Of a DNA stretch of 64,000 bases, positions 8,451 through 17,319 are shown piece after piece; within the stretch, counting starts at the first letter, position 1; every line of letters begins with the position of its first letter. The position numbers were made by a program, and so were the translations under genes. The stretch is from Peptoniphilus_B koenoeneniae (GTDB lineage Bacteria > Bacillota > Clostridia > Tissierellales > Peptoniphilaceae). The notes under the pieces were generated by a model. That model saw only the letters and a program-made list of their open reading frames with translations. It was not told the DNA's origin and searched no databases. The stretch spans positions 158,698 through 222,697 of the forward strand of contig NZ_JAUSTN010000004.1 of NCBI RefSeq assembly GCF_030812875.1. The letters run 5' to 3'.

Positions 8451-8762
8451 TTACTTATTCCAAATGTGACAAATACATTCCTCTCCGCTATCAAATATTT
8501 CCTTTAAGTCGGATTGCATCTCCTTCAGAATCTTCTTATTGGCAATGTAATATATGTTTTTTCCTTCTCTTCTGCTGATAACTAGATTTGCATCCTCTAA
8601 TCTTTTCATATCATTAGACAGTGTTGGTTGTGTTATATCGAATTTCTCTAATATCTCACAAGCACAAAGTTCATTGCAAGATAACATATCTATAATTTCT
8701 AATCGTTTTGGATCACTTAAAACTTTTAATTTTTTTGATGTCTCTATATATTTATTCTTCAT
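8451..8762 (-). CDS. arsR: Arsenic-responsive repressor, ArsR/SmtB family
   Basis: 103 residues from the ATG at 8762, which has AAGGAGGT nine bases upstream; a longer frame from 8819 would run through the promoter and is rejected. A winged helix-turn-helix domain fills the protein. ELCACE places Cys33 and Cys35 in the As(III)-binding motif of classical ArsR proteins (ELCVCDL). QPTLSNDMKRL is the recognition helix. A Cys pair near the C-terminus (EECICHIWNK) may add ligands. It is first in the ars operon and probably represses the promoter at 8791-8819 until As(III) or Sb(III) binds. Confidence 0.92.
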   Translation of the reverse strand: MKNKYIETSKKLKVLSDPKRLEIIDMLSCNELCACEILEKFDITQPTLSNDMKRLEDANLVISRREGKNIYYIANKKILKEMQSDLKEIFDSGEECICHIWNK

Positions 8763-8790
8763 GTAAACCTCCTTGGTCTTTTCATATAAA

Positions 8791-8819
8791 ATTATACAAA
8801 TCATATAGAAAGTTGTCAA
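8791..8819 (-). promoter_or_regulatory. ars operon promoter with ArsR operator candidate
   Basis: A -35 TTGACA (8814-8819) and a -10 TATAAT (8791-8796) are separated by exactly 17 bp. The spacer and -10 carry the imperfect dyad ATATGATTTGTATAATTTTATAT-like sequence (8785-8807), the expected place for ArsR binding. Confidence 0.8.
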
Positions 8820-8934
8820 TGTGTTTTTCCTTTATCTCTTAAAATAATTTTTATTGTTTCCTTTTCACCATCTCAACTTATTTATATCTATAAAAATGTA
8901 TTATCGCTGTGCATTATCCCTAACTTTATTTTGT

Positions 8935-9160
8935 AAACTATATTCTCTACTCTTTCTAAGATTATCATCATAAAGATTTCTCCTAGCTGATTTTCCTTCT
9001 TGAATTTTTTTAATACCTTCTTCCTCTCGATATTTGCTCCACACTTGTCATTTGCAAGCTAATAATTTTCTTTTTCAAGTTCTTTGACAATGCTTATGAT
9101 GCTTTTACCATCTAAGTACCAATTAAATATTTTTCTAATGCAATAGTAATATGAGTATAT
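8935..9160 (-). pseudogene. Remnant of a serine recombinase (recombinase domain)
   Basis: The minus strand reads RKIFNWYLDGKSIISIVKEL, a typical segment at the start of the Recombinase domain of large serine recombinases, followed after stops by a degraded NERKKVLKKFKKEN-like stretch. No start, catalytic domain or zinc ribbon remains. It differs from the fragment at 9.5-10.0 kb. The rest of 8820-9527 holds no gene I can support. Confidence 0.45.
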
Positions 9161-9527
9161 ATAAGCTTCCAATTGAAATATTAAGATGCAAGTCTATTTA
9201 AAGCAGATATTTGTGCAGTTAAACTGTTTAACTGTTTTTTATCTATCAAGATCTGTCGATCTTAATCCTACATAGATTCCTACTCATTAGATTTGAAATT
9301 ATTCTATAGATTATTTCAGATTTATTTTGTATTCATATAAAATTCCTTATCTCAATTTAATTATAATATGATTTTCATAATATCCTGATAATTAGTCTGA
9401 TCCATTCTGTTCATTCCACCTAAAATATTCACAGTGTCTACAGACTCTGTTATAATCTACGCTCAAACTGTTCCAACAAGGTATCTTTTAAATGGAAAAA
9501 TGGTCTTTAAGATTTCTTCTAAAGATA

Positions 9528-10010
9528 CTAAAAGCCTGTTAATTTGATTTTACTTAATTTTATTTTCTTGACAACAATGCTATGCTCTCCACATGCATTG
9601 TCTTTTGCTTGGAAACATATTTCTTTATCCTCGTCATTCTTGTAGGAGCACAATTTATTAATGTCATTGTCTTTGGCATTTTTTCTTTTATCTTTGAAAT
9701 TATTAGAATTTTGACTATCTTTAACTCCTGTTTTGAAGTAGAATGTCAGGTCATATGGATGGACTGTTCCGTCTTTGTCAATTCTACCCACCACGACTTT
9801 ATCAACTATGCTTTCAAATACTGTTCTATTAAATTCCTCTATAATTTCTCTGTTTTCTATCACCTTTTTAAATCTTTGACTAAAGATTCATCATTTATTT
9901 CTTCTTCAACAATTTTTAAAAAGTCATCTATTATTGTTGAATCTGCATGGCATAATTGCCTATAGATTTCAACAAATGCTTTTTCTATTGCCGCTTCTTG
10001 TATTCCCTCC
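9528..10010 (-). pseudogene. Serine recombinase C-terminal fragment with an internal deletion
   Basis: Sequence from about 10010 down matches the C-terminal part of the recombinase at 31902-33692, from GIQEAAIEKAF to KDNACG. The coiled-coil segment between KDLK and ENREIIEEF is missing (about 230 bp), and the join shifts the frame into a TGA just before ENREI. The 111-residue frame starting at 9863 is therefore the tail of a dead gene. After CATGTGGAG the sequence switches to the same tail as at 4621-4650, so the fragment ends at an attachment-site junction. Its upstream end abuts the membrane-protein gene at 10022. Confidence 0.75.
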
Positions 10011-10021
10011 TTTCTTTTGTT

Positions 10022-10528
10022 TTATAATCCAAGTAGAATCACTAGCCACGCTTCTACTATGGATACGATTGGAATTAGTAAAAATGGCATCAAGATAAAA
10101 TGTTCCTTAATGGCCAAATGTTTCATCCAATTTCCAAATTCGTAGTCCTCATGTCCTTCTGTGCCTGGTATGACTATCTTGTCCTTGTACTTTCCTTGGA
10201 ACAAAAGTAGGTCCAATAGAAGGAAATCTCCAAAATTTAATATTATCCACTGAATATAGCTCATCCAGAAAAGATCTCTAAGTCCTCTTATTCCCGTATG
10301 TAAAAGAGAGGTCACTCCATATATAAATACGATTCCTGAAATTATAATCGTAAGTATTAAATTTATTCTTTTCTCTTCTTTTGTCATCTTTTCTGGAGCC
10401 GAATTTTGTATTTCTTTTGGATAGGAATCGAAGAAAAATCTCGGGTTAATCAGTACAAAAGCTGCCACTGCACCGTTAAAGATTGCAGCCATTGCAATTC
10501 CATCTAATATTGCTCTTGTTATATCCAT
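10022..10528 (-). CDS. Four-helix integral membrane protein, unknown function
   Basis: 168 residues with hydrophobic segments near 10-30, 55-80, 85-110 and 142-166. The long polar link EIQNSAPEKMTKEEKR lies between helices 1 and 2. The start has AAGGAGA upstream and lies 10 bp after the hydrolase gene, so the two are co-transcribed. I do not recognise the family. It ends only a few bases before a recombinase fragment, so its original downstream context has been lost. Confidence 0.6.
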   Translation of the reverse strand: MDITRAILDGIAMAAIFNGAVAAFVLINPRFFFDSYPKEIQNSAPEKMTKEEKRINLILTIIISGIVFIYGVTSLLHTGIRGLRDLFWMSYIQWIILNFGDFLLLDLLLFQGKYKDKIVIPGTEGHEDYEFGNWMKHLAIKEHFILMPFLLIPIVSIVEAWLVILLGL

Positions 10529-10538
10529 AATATTCTCC

Positions 10539-11285
10539 TTATTTATTTTCCAAAAATAACTTTAATTTCTCAGCATATTCTTTGGGATGTTCGTGGAGAA
10601 ATTGTCCGTGGCCCATTCCTTCAAATACTTCTGTTTCCATTTGTGGAAGATACTCTCTTAATATTTTTTCACTTTTCGAAGGGATTGGCTCTTCGCTCCC
10701 CCTCCAAAATAGTACTGGATTTGAAAACTTAGTTAAATTTTTTGGAGGCTTATAATGATAGATAAACTTGCAGGCATTTTTAATAGTGGTTTTTGAAATT
10801 TGCGGATAGGCCATTTCTATTACGCTTAGATTATCCTTGCCCATAATCTTATCTAATAAAAATTTAGGTATTGGCTTTTTGTTTTTGATCCTACTTGTAC
10901 CAATGATAAAAGCACAGGTAAAAGGTCTTGCCATCAAGCCCAACTCGGCAGTAATCGCCCCATCTAAGAGGACTCTCGATGTAGAAATGTTTCCTCTTCC
11001 AATTAATTCAACAGCTATAGTTGCTCCCATAGAAAAACCGCATATGCCATAGACACTCCCGCCCATTTCATTTAATATGTAACTTTCTATGGAATCTATG
11101 GTTTCCTCCATTGAAGTTAAATCTTTTGGGTTAGTACCATAATGTCCGTCCAATTGGCAGAAAATTACAAAATAATCTTGCAAATAAGGCAGAAGGGGTT
11201 TGAAACATTGGTCTGCAGTAGAGGCAAGTCCATGAATAAATAATATTGACTTCTTATTTCTATTTCCGTAGCTAATAAATTTCAT
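10539..11285 (-). CDS. Alpha/beta hydrolase
   Basis: 248 residues. The fold is shown by the early LFIHGLAS oxyanion-hole segment, the nucleophile elbow GFSMGA with Ser85, and a late catalytic His226 in GMGHGQF. The acid is probably in the strand near GSEEPIPS. There is no signal peptide, so the enzyme is cytoplasmic. Substrate cannot be assigned; relatives include lipases, esterases and peptidases. It is cotranscribed with the downstream membrane-protein gene. GGGGAA precedes the ATG. Confidence 0.8.
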   Translation of the reverse strand: MKFISYGNRNKKSILFIHGLASTADQCFKPLLPYLQDYFVIFCQLDGHYGTNPKDLTSMEETIDSIESYILNEMGGSVYGICGFSMGATIAVELIGRGNISTSRVLLDGAITAELGLMARPFTCAFIIGTSRIKNKKPIPKFLLDKIMGKDNLSVIEMAYPQISKTTIKNACKFIYHYKPPKNLTKFSNPVLFWRGSEEPIPSKSEKILREYLPQMETEVFEGMGHGQFLHEHPKEYAEKLKLFLENK

Positions 11286-11382
11286 TTAATTCCCCATTAT
11301 TTAATTTTTTTCGAAAGCAAGTAAAAATATCCTCTCTAATAAAAAATTTATCTATTACTCTTTATCTCCCACAATGAAGTAA

Positions 11383-11520
11383 TCACAGTAATCTCCTCCC
11401 TTGGCCTAGGATAAAAGCTGCAAGACTTGCAAATATTAATTTCTTTAGCAAGCTTTCAGGAACCCAGTTTTTGTAGTCAGCTTTTATTTTCTTGTCATCA
11501 ATAAAATTTTCTTGTTTCAT
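11383..11520 (-). pseudogene. Short truncated ORF, 45 residues
   Basis: An ATG with AGGAG upstream opens a frame reading MKQENFIDDKKIKADYKNWV and ending after LAAFILGQGRRLL. The KADYKNWVP-type start resembles the N-terminus of some small class I methyltransferases, but the body is missing and the frame stops soon after. It is probably a 5' remnant. The family assignment is weak. Confidence 0.3.
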
Positions 11521-11549
11521 AAATTTTCTCCTGTAAATAATTCATTTTA

Positions 11550-12027
11550 TTAATTCATATTAGTACATTGCATTAATAAGGTTAGGTAGTAAATAAAATA
11601 TATTAAGTTAAACCAGCCTCCGCGAATGATCATATGTAGTCCCTTTGGCAATCTCTCAGCAAGAGGAGTGAGAATCAAAAGAAATATAGGTGTAAAATGT
11701 GATAAGCTCCACCAAGTATGATTCCAAAAGTTTTTATTAAAAATACAAACCATCCAAGATTTAAATACTTTTACTGTATGGCTAAAACAATATGGAAAAA
11801 TCCAATACAATATATAAAGGCAGATATTGGCCCTAAAAGACCACCAAGGTATAATCTTTTTGTGCTAACATTTTTCATTATTCCAATATTATATTTATAG
11901 TGTCCTTGCCATCATAATCCTTTGGATCATAATATAGGGTCATGTCTCCCAAAAACATCAAAAATGAACCAAAAAGACCTATTAAGATACATTTGTATAA
12001 AGTCACAATTAAACACCTTCTTTCCAT
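11550..12027 (-). pseudogene. Frameshifted multi-pass membrane protein gene
   Basis: Starting at the ATG at 12027, the minus strand reads MERRCLIVTLYKCILIGLFG, then YYDPKDYDGKDT and a stop. Coding continues in other frames through LGGLLGPISAFIYCIGFFHI and then SHFTPIFLLILTPLAERLPKG to 11550. Each piece is a membrane segment of what was one protein of about 150 residues. At least two frame changes make it nonfunctional. A fair promoter lies upstream: TTGAAA at 12076-12081 and TATAAT at 12052-12057. Confidence 0.5.
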
Positions 12028-12120
12028 TAGATGATATTAGTTCTCGCTTTAATTATAACATGTAGCACTGATTCCTTTCAATTATATGATTTGCTGCGTT
12101 AAACTAAGAAAAAAGTTAAA

Positions 12121-12138
12121 GGCAGTCCGAAGACTGCC
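12121..12138. terminator. 18-bp hairpin, left copy flanking the AraC-ABC cassette
   Basis: GGCAGTC-CGAA-GACTGCC is a perfect 7-bp stem with a tetraloop, with A-rich sequence on the left and T-rich sequence on the right, so it can terminate in both directions. The identical 18 bp occurs at 16958-16975. The flanks are also similar (TAAA before, ATTT after). Confidence 0.8.
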
Positions 12139-12247
12139 GTATTTTTATCATATTGGAATAATCCATACCACTTGTAGGTTCGTCGAAATAGACAAATGGA
12201 GAATCCTTGCATATAACAGATGCTATTGCAAGTCTTTGCTTCTGTCC
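12139..12247 (-). pseudogene. Fragment of an ECF transporter ATPase
   Basis: The minus strand reads GGQKQRLAIASVICKDSP and then VYFDEPTSGMDYSNM: the ABC signature, Walker B and D-loop of the second ATPase domain of the double ECF ATPases found elsewhere in this window. It has no start and runs straight into the 18-bp hairpin. It is the stump of the ATPase gene that probably completed this cassette. Confidence 0.75.
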
Positions 12248-12249
12248 TC

Positions 12250-13971
12250 CTAATAAATAAACTCTTCTGCCATTTTTGTCTTTTCTATTAAATTCCTATA
12301 AACTTTTGATTTTTGTAAAAGCTCTCCATGTTTGCCTTGGCTTTCTACTTTTCCGTTTTCAAGAACTACTATCTTGTCTGCATTTTCTATGGATTTCATC
12401 CTATGTGAAATGATTACAACAGTTTTATCTTTAATTAAATTATTTAAAGACTCTTGAATTTTTTTCTCGTTGTCAACATCAAGGCTTGCTGCTATCTCAT
12501 CTAAAATCAATATCGGTGCATCTTTTAAGAAGGCTCTGGCTATTGATAACCTTTGTCTTTCCCCGCCTGATAACTCTGCACCATTTTCACCAATAAGTGT
12601 ATCGAAACCCTTATCCATTCTTTCTATAAAATCTGTGCAGTTTGCAAGTTTTGCTGCTCTTTTAACTTCTTCGTCACTTGCATCTTGCTTTCCGATTCTA
12701 ATATTTTCCATAACGCTTTGATTAAAGAGAACCACATCTTGGAAAACTATTGAGACCTTGTCAAAAAGTGATTCTGTTGATATTTCTTTTATATCTTTGC
12801 CATCGATTAAGATTTGTCCCTCATCATAATCATAAAGTCTTGATATAAGTTTCAAGATAGTTGTTTTGCCGCAGCCACTTGCTCCAACTAAAGCAGTGAC
12901 CTCTCCCTGCTTAGCTTTAAAGTTTACGCCATTTAAAACTTTTGTGTCTTTATTGTAGGCAAATTCAACGTCTTTTAGATCAATATCAAATTTTTTCAAA
13001 TTATAGTCCTCGCCTTCTTGTAAATCTTGATTTTGAATTTCTTTTAGTCTTTCAATTTTAGGCGATAAATAAAATATCTCCATCATTCCCTCTTTAGATG
13101 CATCAAGAGCGTCTTTTATCTTCATAGCCGCTAGTAAATATCCTACAAGGTAGAGGGCGCTTATCTCTTTATTAATAATTAGATTTACGCCAACAAATAT
13201 CACAACAGCAAGGGAAATAAAGCTAAAAATTGATGAAAGTGACATAATTAAAATAAGTCCTATCTCTGTCTTTAAGTGCACTTTTTCACTTTTATCCATT
13301 TTTTCATACAGCTTTTCTTTCATTTCTTCTGATAAGCCATAGGCTTTGATCTCCATTTGCATCTCGATATTTTCTTGAAAGCTTTCTGAGTTTTCTCTTA
13401 AGACGTCATAATATCTTTTTTGTCCCTTAACCTGATGTTTTTTAGATAGTGGTATAAATATAAAGCTTAATATAGTTGGAATAATTACAGCTAAACCCAT
13501 CTTCACATTGCTCACTATCATCATGATAGATATTAGTGGGAAGAAGAGTGCCATACCGCCCACTTTTGGTATTGCGTGGCTCATTGCATGCTCTATTCCT
13601 TCAATGTCAGCCATGATTGTTTGGGCTAGGTCTGAAATATCATGTTTAGAAAAGTATGATAGAGGTAGTTTTGATAAATTCTCCGCTGTTCTTATTCTTA
13701 AGTCTGCACTTTCTTGATAGGTTGTGCTATATAATTTATCGTATTCGACTGAAAGCAAAATATACATTGCTATCAAGGTCAAGGCTGAGAATACTATATA
13801 AAATCCCTTGCTTCTACCAATATTTTCCAAAACTTCCTGAGCAAAAATCATTAGTAATATGGCAGGAAGCATGTTTATACAATAAACGAAAAATGAAGCC
13901 AGTGTTGCTTTACTTAGATTTCCTGCTCCTTTATCTGTAAGAGCAAATCTTTTTTTATAAAACTCCTTCAT
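12250..13971 (-). CDS. ABC transporter, fused membrane and ATPase domains (second half of pair)
   Basis: 573 residues from the ATG at 13971, chosen because GGAGGG lies seven bases upstream; a frame from 14034 adds unsupported residues. Six membrane helices fill about 1-300. The ATPase domain has Walker A GASGCGKT, signature LSGGE and Walker B LILDEI followed by AASLD. The start overlaps the end of the upstream ABC gene by 17 bp, so the two are translationally coupled and probably form a heterodimer. The AraC-type regulator next door and the iron-box-like operator suggest siderophore or metal-chelate transport, as for YbtPQ; this is inference. Confidence 0.85.
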   Translation of the reverse strand: MKEFYKKRFALTDKGAGNLSKATLASFFVYCINMLPAILLMIFAQEVLENIGRSKGFYIVFSALTLIAMYILLSVEYDKLYSTTYQESADLRIRTAENLSKLPLSYFSKHDISDLAQTIMADIEGIEHAMSHAIPKVGGMALFFPLISIMMIVSNVKMGLAVIIPTILSFIFIPLSKKHQVKGQKRYYDVLRENSESFQENIEMQMEIKAYGLSEEMKEKLYEKMDKSEKVHLKTEIGLILIMSLSSIFSFISLAVVIFVGVNLIINKEISALYLVGYLLAAMKIKDALDASKEGMMEIFYLSPKIERLKEIQNQDLQEGEDYNLKKFDIDLKDVEFAYNKDTKVLNGVNFKAKQGEVTALVGASGCGKTTILKLISRLYDYDEGQILIDGKDIKEISTESLFDKVSIVFQDVVLFNQSVMENIRIGKQDASDEEVKRAAKLANCTDFIERMDKGFDTLIGENGAELSGGERQRLSIARAFLKDAPILILDEIAASLDVDNEKKIQESLNNLIKDKTVVIISHRMKSIENADKIVVLENGKVESQGKHGELLQKSKVYRNLIEKTKMAEEFIY

Positions 13972-15709
13972 TTGAAACCCTCCATTCATTCGCACTGTTA
14001 AAGAGTTCTTGCAATCTCTTATACTTTGTATCACTTGACATTAATTCTTTGTCAGAGCCTCTTTCTATAATTTTTCCACTATCCATTACAATAACTTCAT
14101 CAAGGTCTTTAATTGTAGATAGCCTGTGTGCAATCATGATAACTGTTTTATCCTTCATCAGATTTTTAAAAGCTTTTTGTAGTTCATACTCGTTATCTGG
14201 GTCAATAGATGCTGAAGCTTCATCCATAATAATAATTTTAGAATCCTTTAAAATTGCTCTAGCAATTGCAATCCTTTGTTTTTCTCCACCGGATAAATAA
14301 ACTCCTTTTGAACCTATGATAGTATTTTCTCTTTCTGGGAATTTGTCTAATATCAAATCGCATCCTGCTAATTTTAAAGCTCTCATAACATCATCTTTTG
14401 TCGCTTCTTTATTAGCTAAAGCAACATTATCATAAATGCTCTTCTTAAATAATTTTGAATCTTGAAAAACAAAAGAGATAGCTTTAATTAAGGCTTGGTC
14501 AGAATATTCACTTATTGGTATTCCGCCTATCTTTATGCTTCCTTCGTTAACATTGTAAAAACCTGATATAAGTTTTGCTACTGTTGATTTACCTGATCCA
14601 GATGAACCGACAAGTGCATAGGACTTTCCCTCTTCTAATTTAAAAGATAAATTTTCAATGACAGCTTTATCGTTATAAGCAAAGCTAACATTCTCAAATT
14701 CTATATTATAGTTTTTAAAATTATTGACATTGCCATGCACTAATTTGTCTTTTTGCATATCTTCGTATAGTGCCTCTAAAGTATCTACTGCATAATTGCC
14801 TTGAGAAATATACATGGAGTACCACATCATTCTCATAAATGAAACAAAGAGAACGCCTGATAAAAATAAAGTCATGATAAGCTCTAGTAAAATTATCTTG
14901 GCACTGCCTAAGCTACCCATAAAATAAACTATAGGAATAATTAAAATTGCAATTAAGCCAAAAAATAACCATTGATACAAAACATAAGGTTTTTTACAAG
15001 ATAGGGAATAATCATAAGCATACTTTGAATAATCTTTTATCGCCTTGTAAAAGCTTTTAAATGACTCGACATTTGCTCTAAATATTTTTACAACTTGCAT
15101 TCCTCTTACGTATTCAACAGTTTCAGCACTTAGTTTAGATAAGGCTTCTTGGTATATCTTCATAAATTCTTGCTCGCCCATCATTGCACCTAAAATTAAG
15201 CCACCGATTATGGTAAGAGCAAGCAAAGTTATGCCAACTCTTATACTTACTATAAAGCCGAGTGCTAGTACAAGTACGGGTGTAACTATTGCCTGAGAGC
15301 TATCGGGAATCATGTGAGCTACAACCTGATGAGTTTGCGCGGCGTTGTCATCTATGATCTTTCTTATTTGACCAGATGGATTTAAGTCAAAGAACCTAAA
15401 ACTTGCTTTTTCTAAGCCGTCTATCCCCCTTTTTCTTAAATTTGTTTCAAGCCTAAAACCTAGTATGTGAGAACATGTTCCTGAAACAGAATAAAATATT
15501 GCTCCACTTGTTAGTGTGATGACAGATTTTAATGCTAAGCTCTCTGCACCAGATAAATCTGAATTAATTATTAAATTATCCAGAAATTTGTAGATTAAAT
15601 AAAATCCATATACCGTAAGTACAGCAGATATAGCAGAAAAAAATATAGCTAAAAAGCCGAGATATTTTTTATCTTCCACATAAGCAAACAGTTTTTTATA
15701 AATCTTCAT
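13955..15709 (-). CDS. ABC transporter, fused membrane and ATPase domains (first half of pair)
   Basis: 584 residues from the ATG at 15709, which has AAAGGAG eight bases upstream. The longer frame (15754) would start inside the operator. An exporter-fold membrane domain of six helices is followed by Walker A GSSGSGKS, signature LSGGE and Walker B IIMDEA with SASID after it. NPSGQIRKIIDD is the coupling-helix region also seen in the partner genes of the other cassettes. It is divergent from the AraC-type gene and controlled from the shared 160-bp intergenic region. Confidence 0.85.
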   Translation of the reverse strand: MKIYKKLFAYVEDKKYLGFLAIFFSAISAVLTVYGFYLIYKFLDNLIINSDLSGAESLALKSVITLTSGAIFYSVSGTCSHILGFRLETNLRKRGIDGLEKASFRFFDLNPSGQIRKIIDDNAAQTHQVVAHMIPDSSQAIVTPVLVLALGFIVSIRVGITLLALTIIGGLILGAMMGEQEFMKIYQEALSKLSAETVEYVRGMQVVKIFRANVESFKSFYKAIKDYSKYAYDYSLSCKKPYVLYQWLFFGLIAILIIPIVYFMGSLGSAKIILLELIMTLFLSGVLFVSFMRMMWYSMYISQGNYAVDTLEALYEDMQKDKLVHGNVNNFKNYNIEFENVSFAYNDKAVIENLSFKLEEGKSYALVGSSGSGKSTVAKLISGFYNVNEGSIKIGGIPISEYSDQALIKAISFVFQDSKLFKKSIYDNVALANKEATKDDVMRALKLAGCDLILDKFPERENTIIGSKGVYLSGGEKQRIAIARAILKDSKIIIMDEASASIDPDNEYELQKAFKNLMKDKTVIMIAHRLSTIKDLDEVIVMDSGKIIERGSDKELMSSDTKYKRLQELFNSANEWRVSNEGVL

Positions 15710-15756
15710 AATAATATCTCCTTTCTTTGTTATTCCTATTAGATTAATTTTCATTT

Positions 15757-15775
15757 AATGATATTTGTTATCATT
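15757..15775. promoter_or_regulatory. Iron-box-like palindrome between the ABC and AraC genes
   Basis: AATGATA-TTTGT-TATCATT is a perfect 7-bp inverted repeat. It resembles Fur/DtxR-type operators in composition and overlaps the -35 region of the araC-type promoter. It could equally be the AraC-protein binding site. Confidence 0.6.
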
Positions 15776-15802
15776 GCTTTTACAGTATACATCTGCTATA
15801 AT
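15774..15802 (+). promoter_or_regulatory. Promoter of the AraC-type gene
   Basis: TTGCTT (15774-15779) and TATAAT (15797-15802) are 17 bp apart. The upstream hexamer overlaps the palindrome, so binding there should repress or tune transcription. Confidence 0.6.
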
Positions 15803-15868
15803 CAGTAATGCAATAACTTGTTAAATATAAGGCTAATTGGAATATTGTCTAAAAGGGATAGGTACATT

Positions 15869-16861
15869 ATGACTTACTACGATTTTGTAAAAGATTATAT
15901 GAAGGTGGATGAATGTAAAAACAATAAGAAGTACTCAAGTGCAGGGCACACTTTTTGTTGGAATAAAGAAGACTCAACTTATGCAGAAGGTCTATATTGG
16001 TTTTATGAAGGAGATGGGTTTATTATTGATGTCCATGACTTTTATATAAGTGAAGAAGTAATTCAAAATAGCACTTATAGCATGGCAGATTATGTTTCAA
16101 TTTATTCAAGCTACATTGTCAGCGCAAACGGGGAGAGATTTAGTCCTTATCAAACTTTGACCGCAAACTCTTTATGCACTCTTGATTTTGATAATATAAG
16201 AGATGATTTTGTTTTTTTATTACACGAGAATTGTTGTTATCTTGCTGTTTCCATTGGTTTTAAAAAAGAACTAATAGAAAAACATTTAGCATCTATTAAC
16301 ATTAATCCAGAATCATTTTATTCAGCTTTACTTCAACCGAATCAAATAATTCTTACAAAATCCTTAGAAAAAGTGGCAATGGAAATATTAAATTGTAAGA
16401 TGGACCCTCCTGCCGCTGACTTTTTCTTTAAAGCCAAAGCAAATGAATGGATAAGTATAGTAATAGATACCTACTTAAATAGGAAAAAATATAAAATTGA
16501 GTCTGATGATAATAAAGCACTTGAAGATGTAGCAAGATTCTTGGATGATCATTTCGCCATGAATGTAAATCAAGAAACCCTTGAAAAAATCTCAAGAATG
16601 AGCGGAACAAAATTAAAAAATTTGTTCAAAGAAAAATATGGTCAAAGCATTACAGAATACACCCAAAGAAAAAGAATGAACGTGGCTGAGACTCTTCTCT
16701 TAAATACCAAACTTCCTATAAAGGAAATAGCTCAATCTGTTGGATACGCATCCCATAGCAAATTTTCTATTTATTACAAAAGATACAAAGGGAAACTTCC
16801 TAGTGAGGTTCGTAATTTAGCTTGCGACCATTACAATTTAAATTGTGATTGTTGTGATTAA
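15869..16861 (+). CDS. AraC-family transcriptional regulator
   Basis: 330 residues from the ATG at 15869, preceded by AGGGATAGG; an upstream in-frame ATG at 15818 has no ribosome site. The N-terminal 220 residues are a sensing domain with no recognised motif. The C-terminal 100 residues carry two helix-turn-helix motifs (ETLEKISRMSGTKLKNLFKE and IKEIAQSVGYASHSKFSIYY). The tail is Cys-rich (LNCDCCD), possibly a metal or redox site. Regulators of this type adjacent to two divergent ABC genes resemble YbtA beside ybtPQ. It probably activates the ABC operon in response to its substrate. Confidence 0.85.
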   Translation: MTYYDFVKDYMKVDECKNNKKYSSAGHTFCWNKEDSTYAEGLYWFYEGDGFIIDVHDFYISEEVIQNSTYSMADYVSIYSSYIVSANGERFSPYQTLTANSLCTLDFDNIRDDFVFLLHENCCYLAVSIGFKKELIEKHLASININPESFYSALLQPNQIILTKSLEKVAMEILNCKMDPPAADFFFKAKANEWISIVIDTYLNRKKYKIESDDNKALEDVARFLDDHFAMNVNQETLEKISRMSGTKLKNLFKEKYGQSITEYTQRKRMNVAETLLLNTKLPIKEIAQSVGYASHSKFSIYYKRYKGKLPSEVRNLACDHYNLNCDCCD

Positions 16862-16957
16862 AATAAATTTTTACAAGCCTTGTTTTTGTATGAGTTTAAG
16901 TGGATATGCATATATAGTCTGAATAAATTTGATTTGAAAAATGAGCAAAAAAATAAA

Positions 16958-16975
16958 GGCAGTCCGAAGACTGCC
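16958..16975. terminator. 18-bp hairpin, right copy flanking the AraC-ABC cassette
   Basis: Identical GGCAGTCCGAAGACTGCC to 12121-12138. It lies between the AraC-type gene and the SSB-gene fragment, both of which read into it. The same position after the intact SSB gene at 61.8 kb is taken by a related but longer hairpin. Confidence 0.8.
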
Positions 16976-16980
16976 GATAT

Positions 16981-17259
16981 TTATCTCTCTGCACCTTTGC
17001 TATGGTCTTTCTTATTTGACTTAGCTTTATAGTCTGTCTTAAAGATTTTTATTTGCCCTAATATGGACTTTTTATCCTTGTCTTGACTCTTTACTTGTTC
17101 TTTTACTTTTAAGAGCTTAGAGGACAAAATACGAACATTTTTATGTTCTTTCCCGTTGTTATCAATCCTTGTTTTTACTTGTCCAAATATTTTAACAAAA
17201 TCTCCTTGTTTTAGGTTCTCCAAATCTTTTGTCTTGTCAACAAGGTGGACAATTAGCAT
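16981..17259 (-). pseudogene. 3' fragment of the element SSB-like gene
   Basis: 92 residues align with the last ~95 of the 220-residue SSB-like protein at 61820-62479: LKQGDFVKIFGQVKTRIDNN, then RILSSKLLK, a charged linker and a final AER. The N-terminal 125 residues, including half of the OB fold, are missing, and the frame begins at an incidental ATG. It marks the former edge of an ICE backbone. Confidence 0.8.
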
Positions 17260-17280
17260 AAAATTTATCTTATAAAGTAG

Positions 17281-17306
17281 AAAAAGGGCACCTAAGTGCC
17301 CTTTTT
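17281..17306 (-). terminator. Rho-independent terminator of the surface-protease gene
   Basis: AAAAAGGGCAC-CTAA-GTGCCCTTTTT is a perfect 11-bp inverted repeat ending in T-runs, 14 bp after the stop of the large gene. Confidence 0.9.
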
Positions 17307-17319
17307 AAATAGAAATGGA

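Noticed and set aside
8309..8494. 61-residue minus-strand frame between arsR and acr3
   Set aside because: It overlaps both genes and arises from the 32-bp duplication; no coding character beyond a possible leader peptide.
11718..11900. 60-residue plus-strand frame
   Set aside because: Antisense to the decayed membrane-protein gene at 11550-12027 and without a ribosome site.
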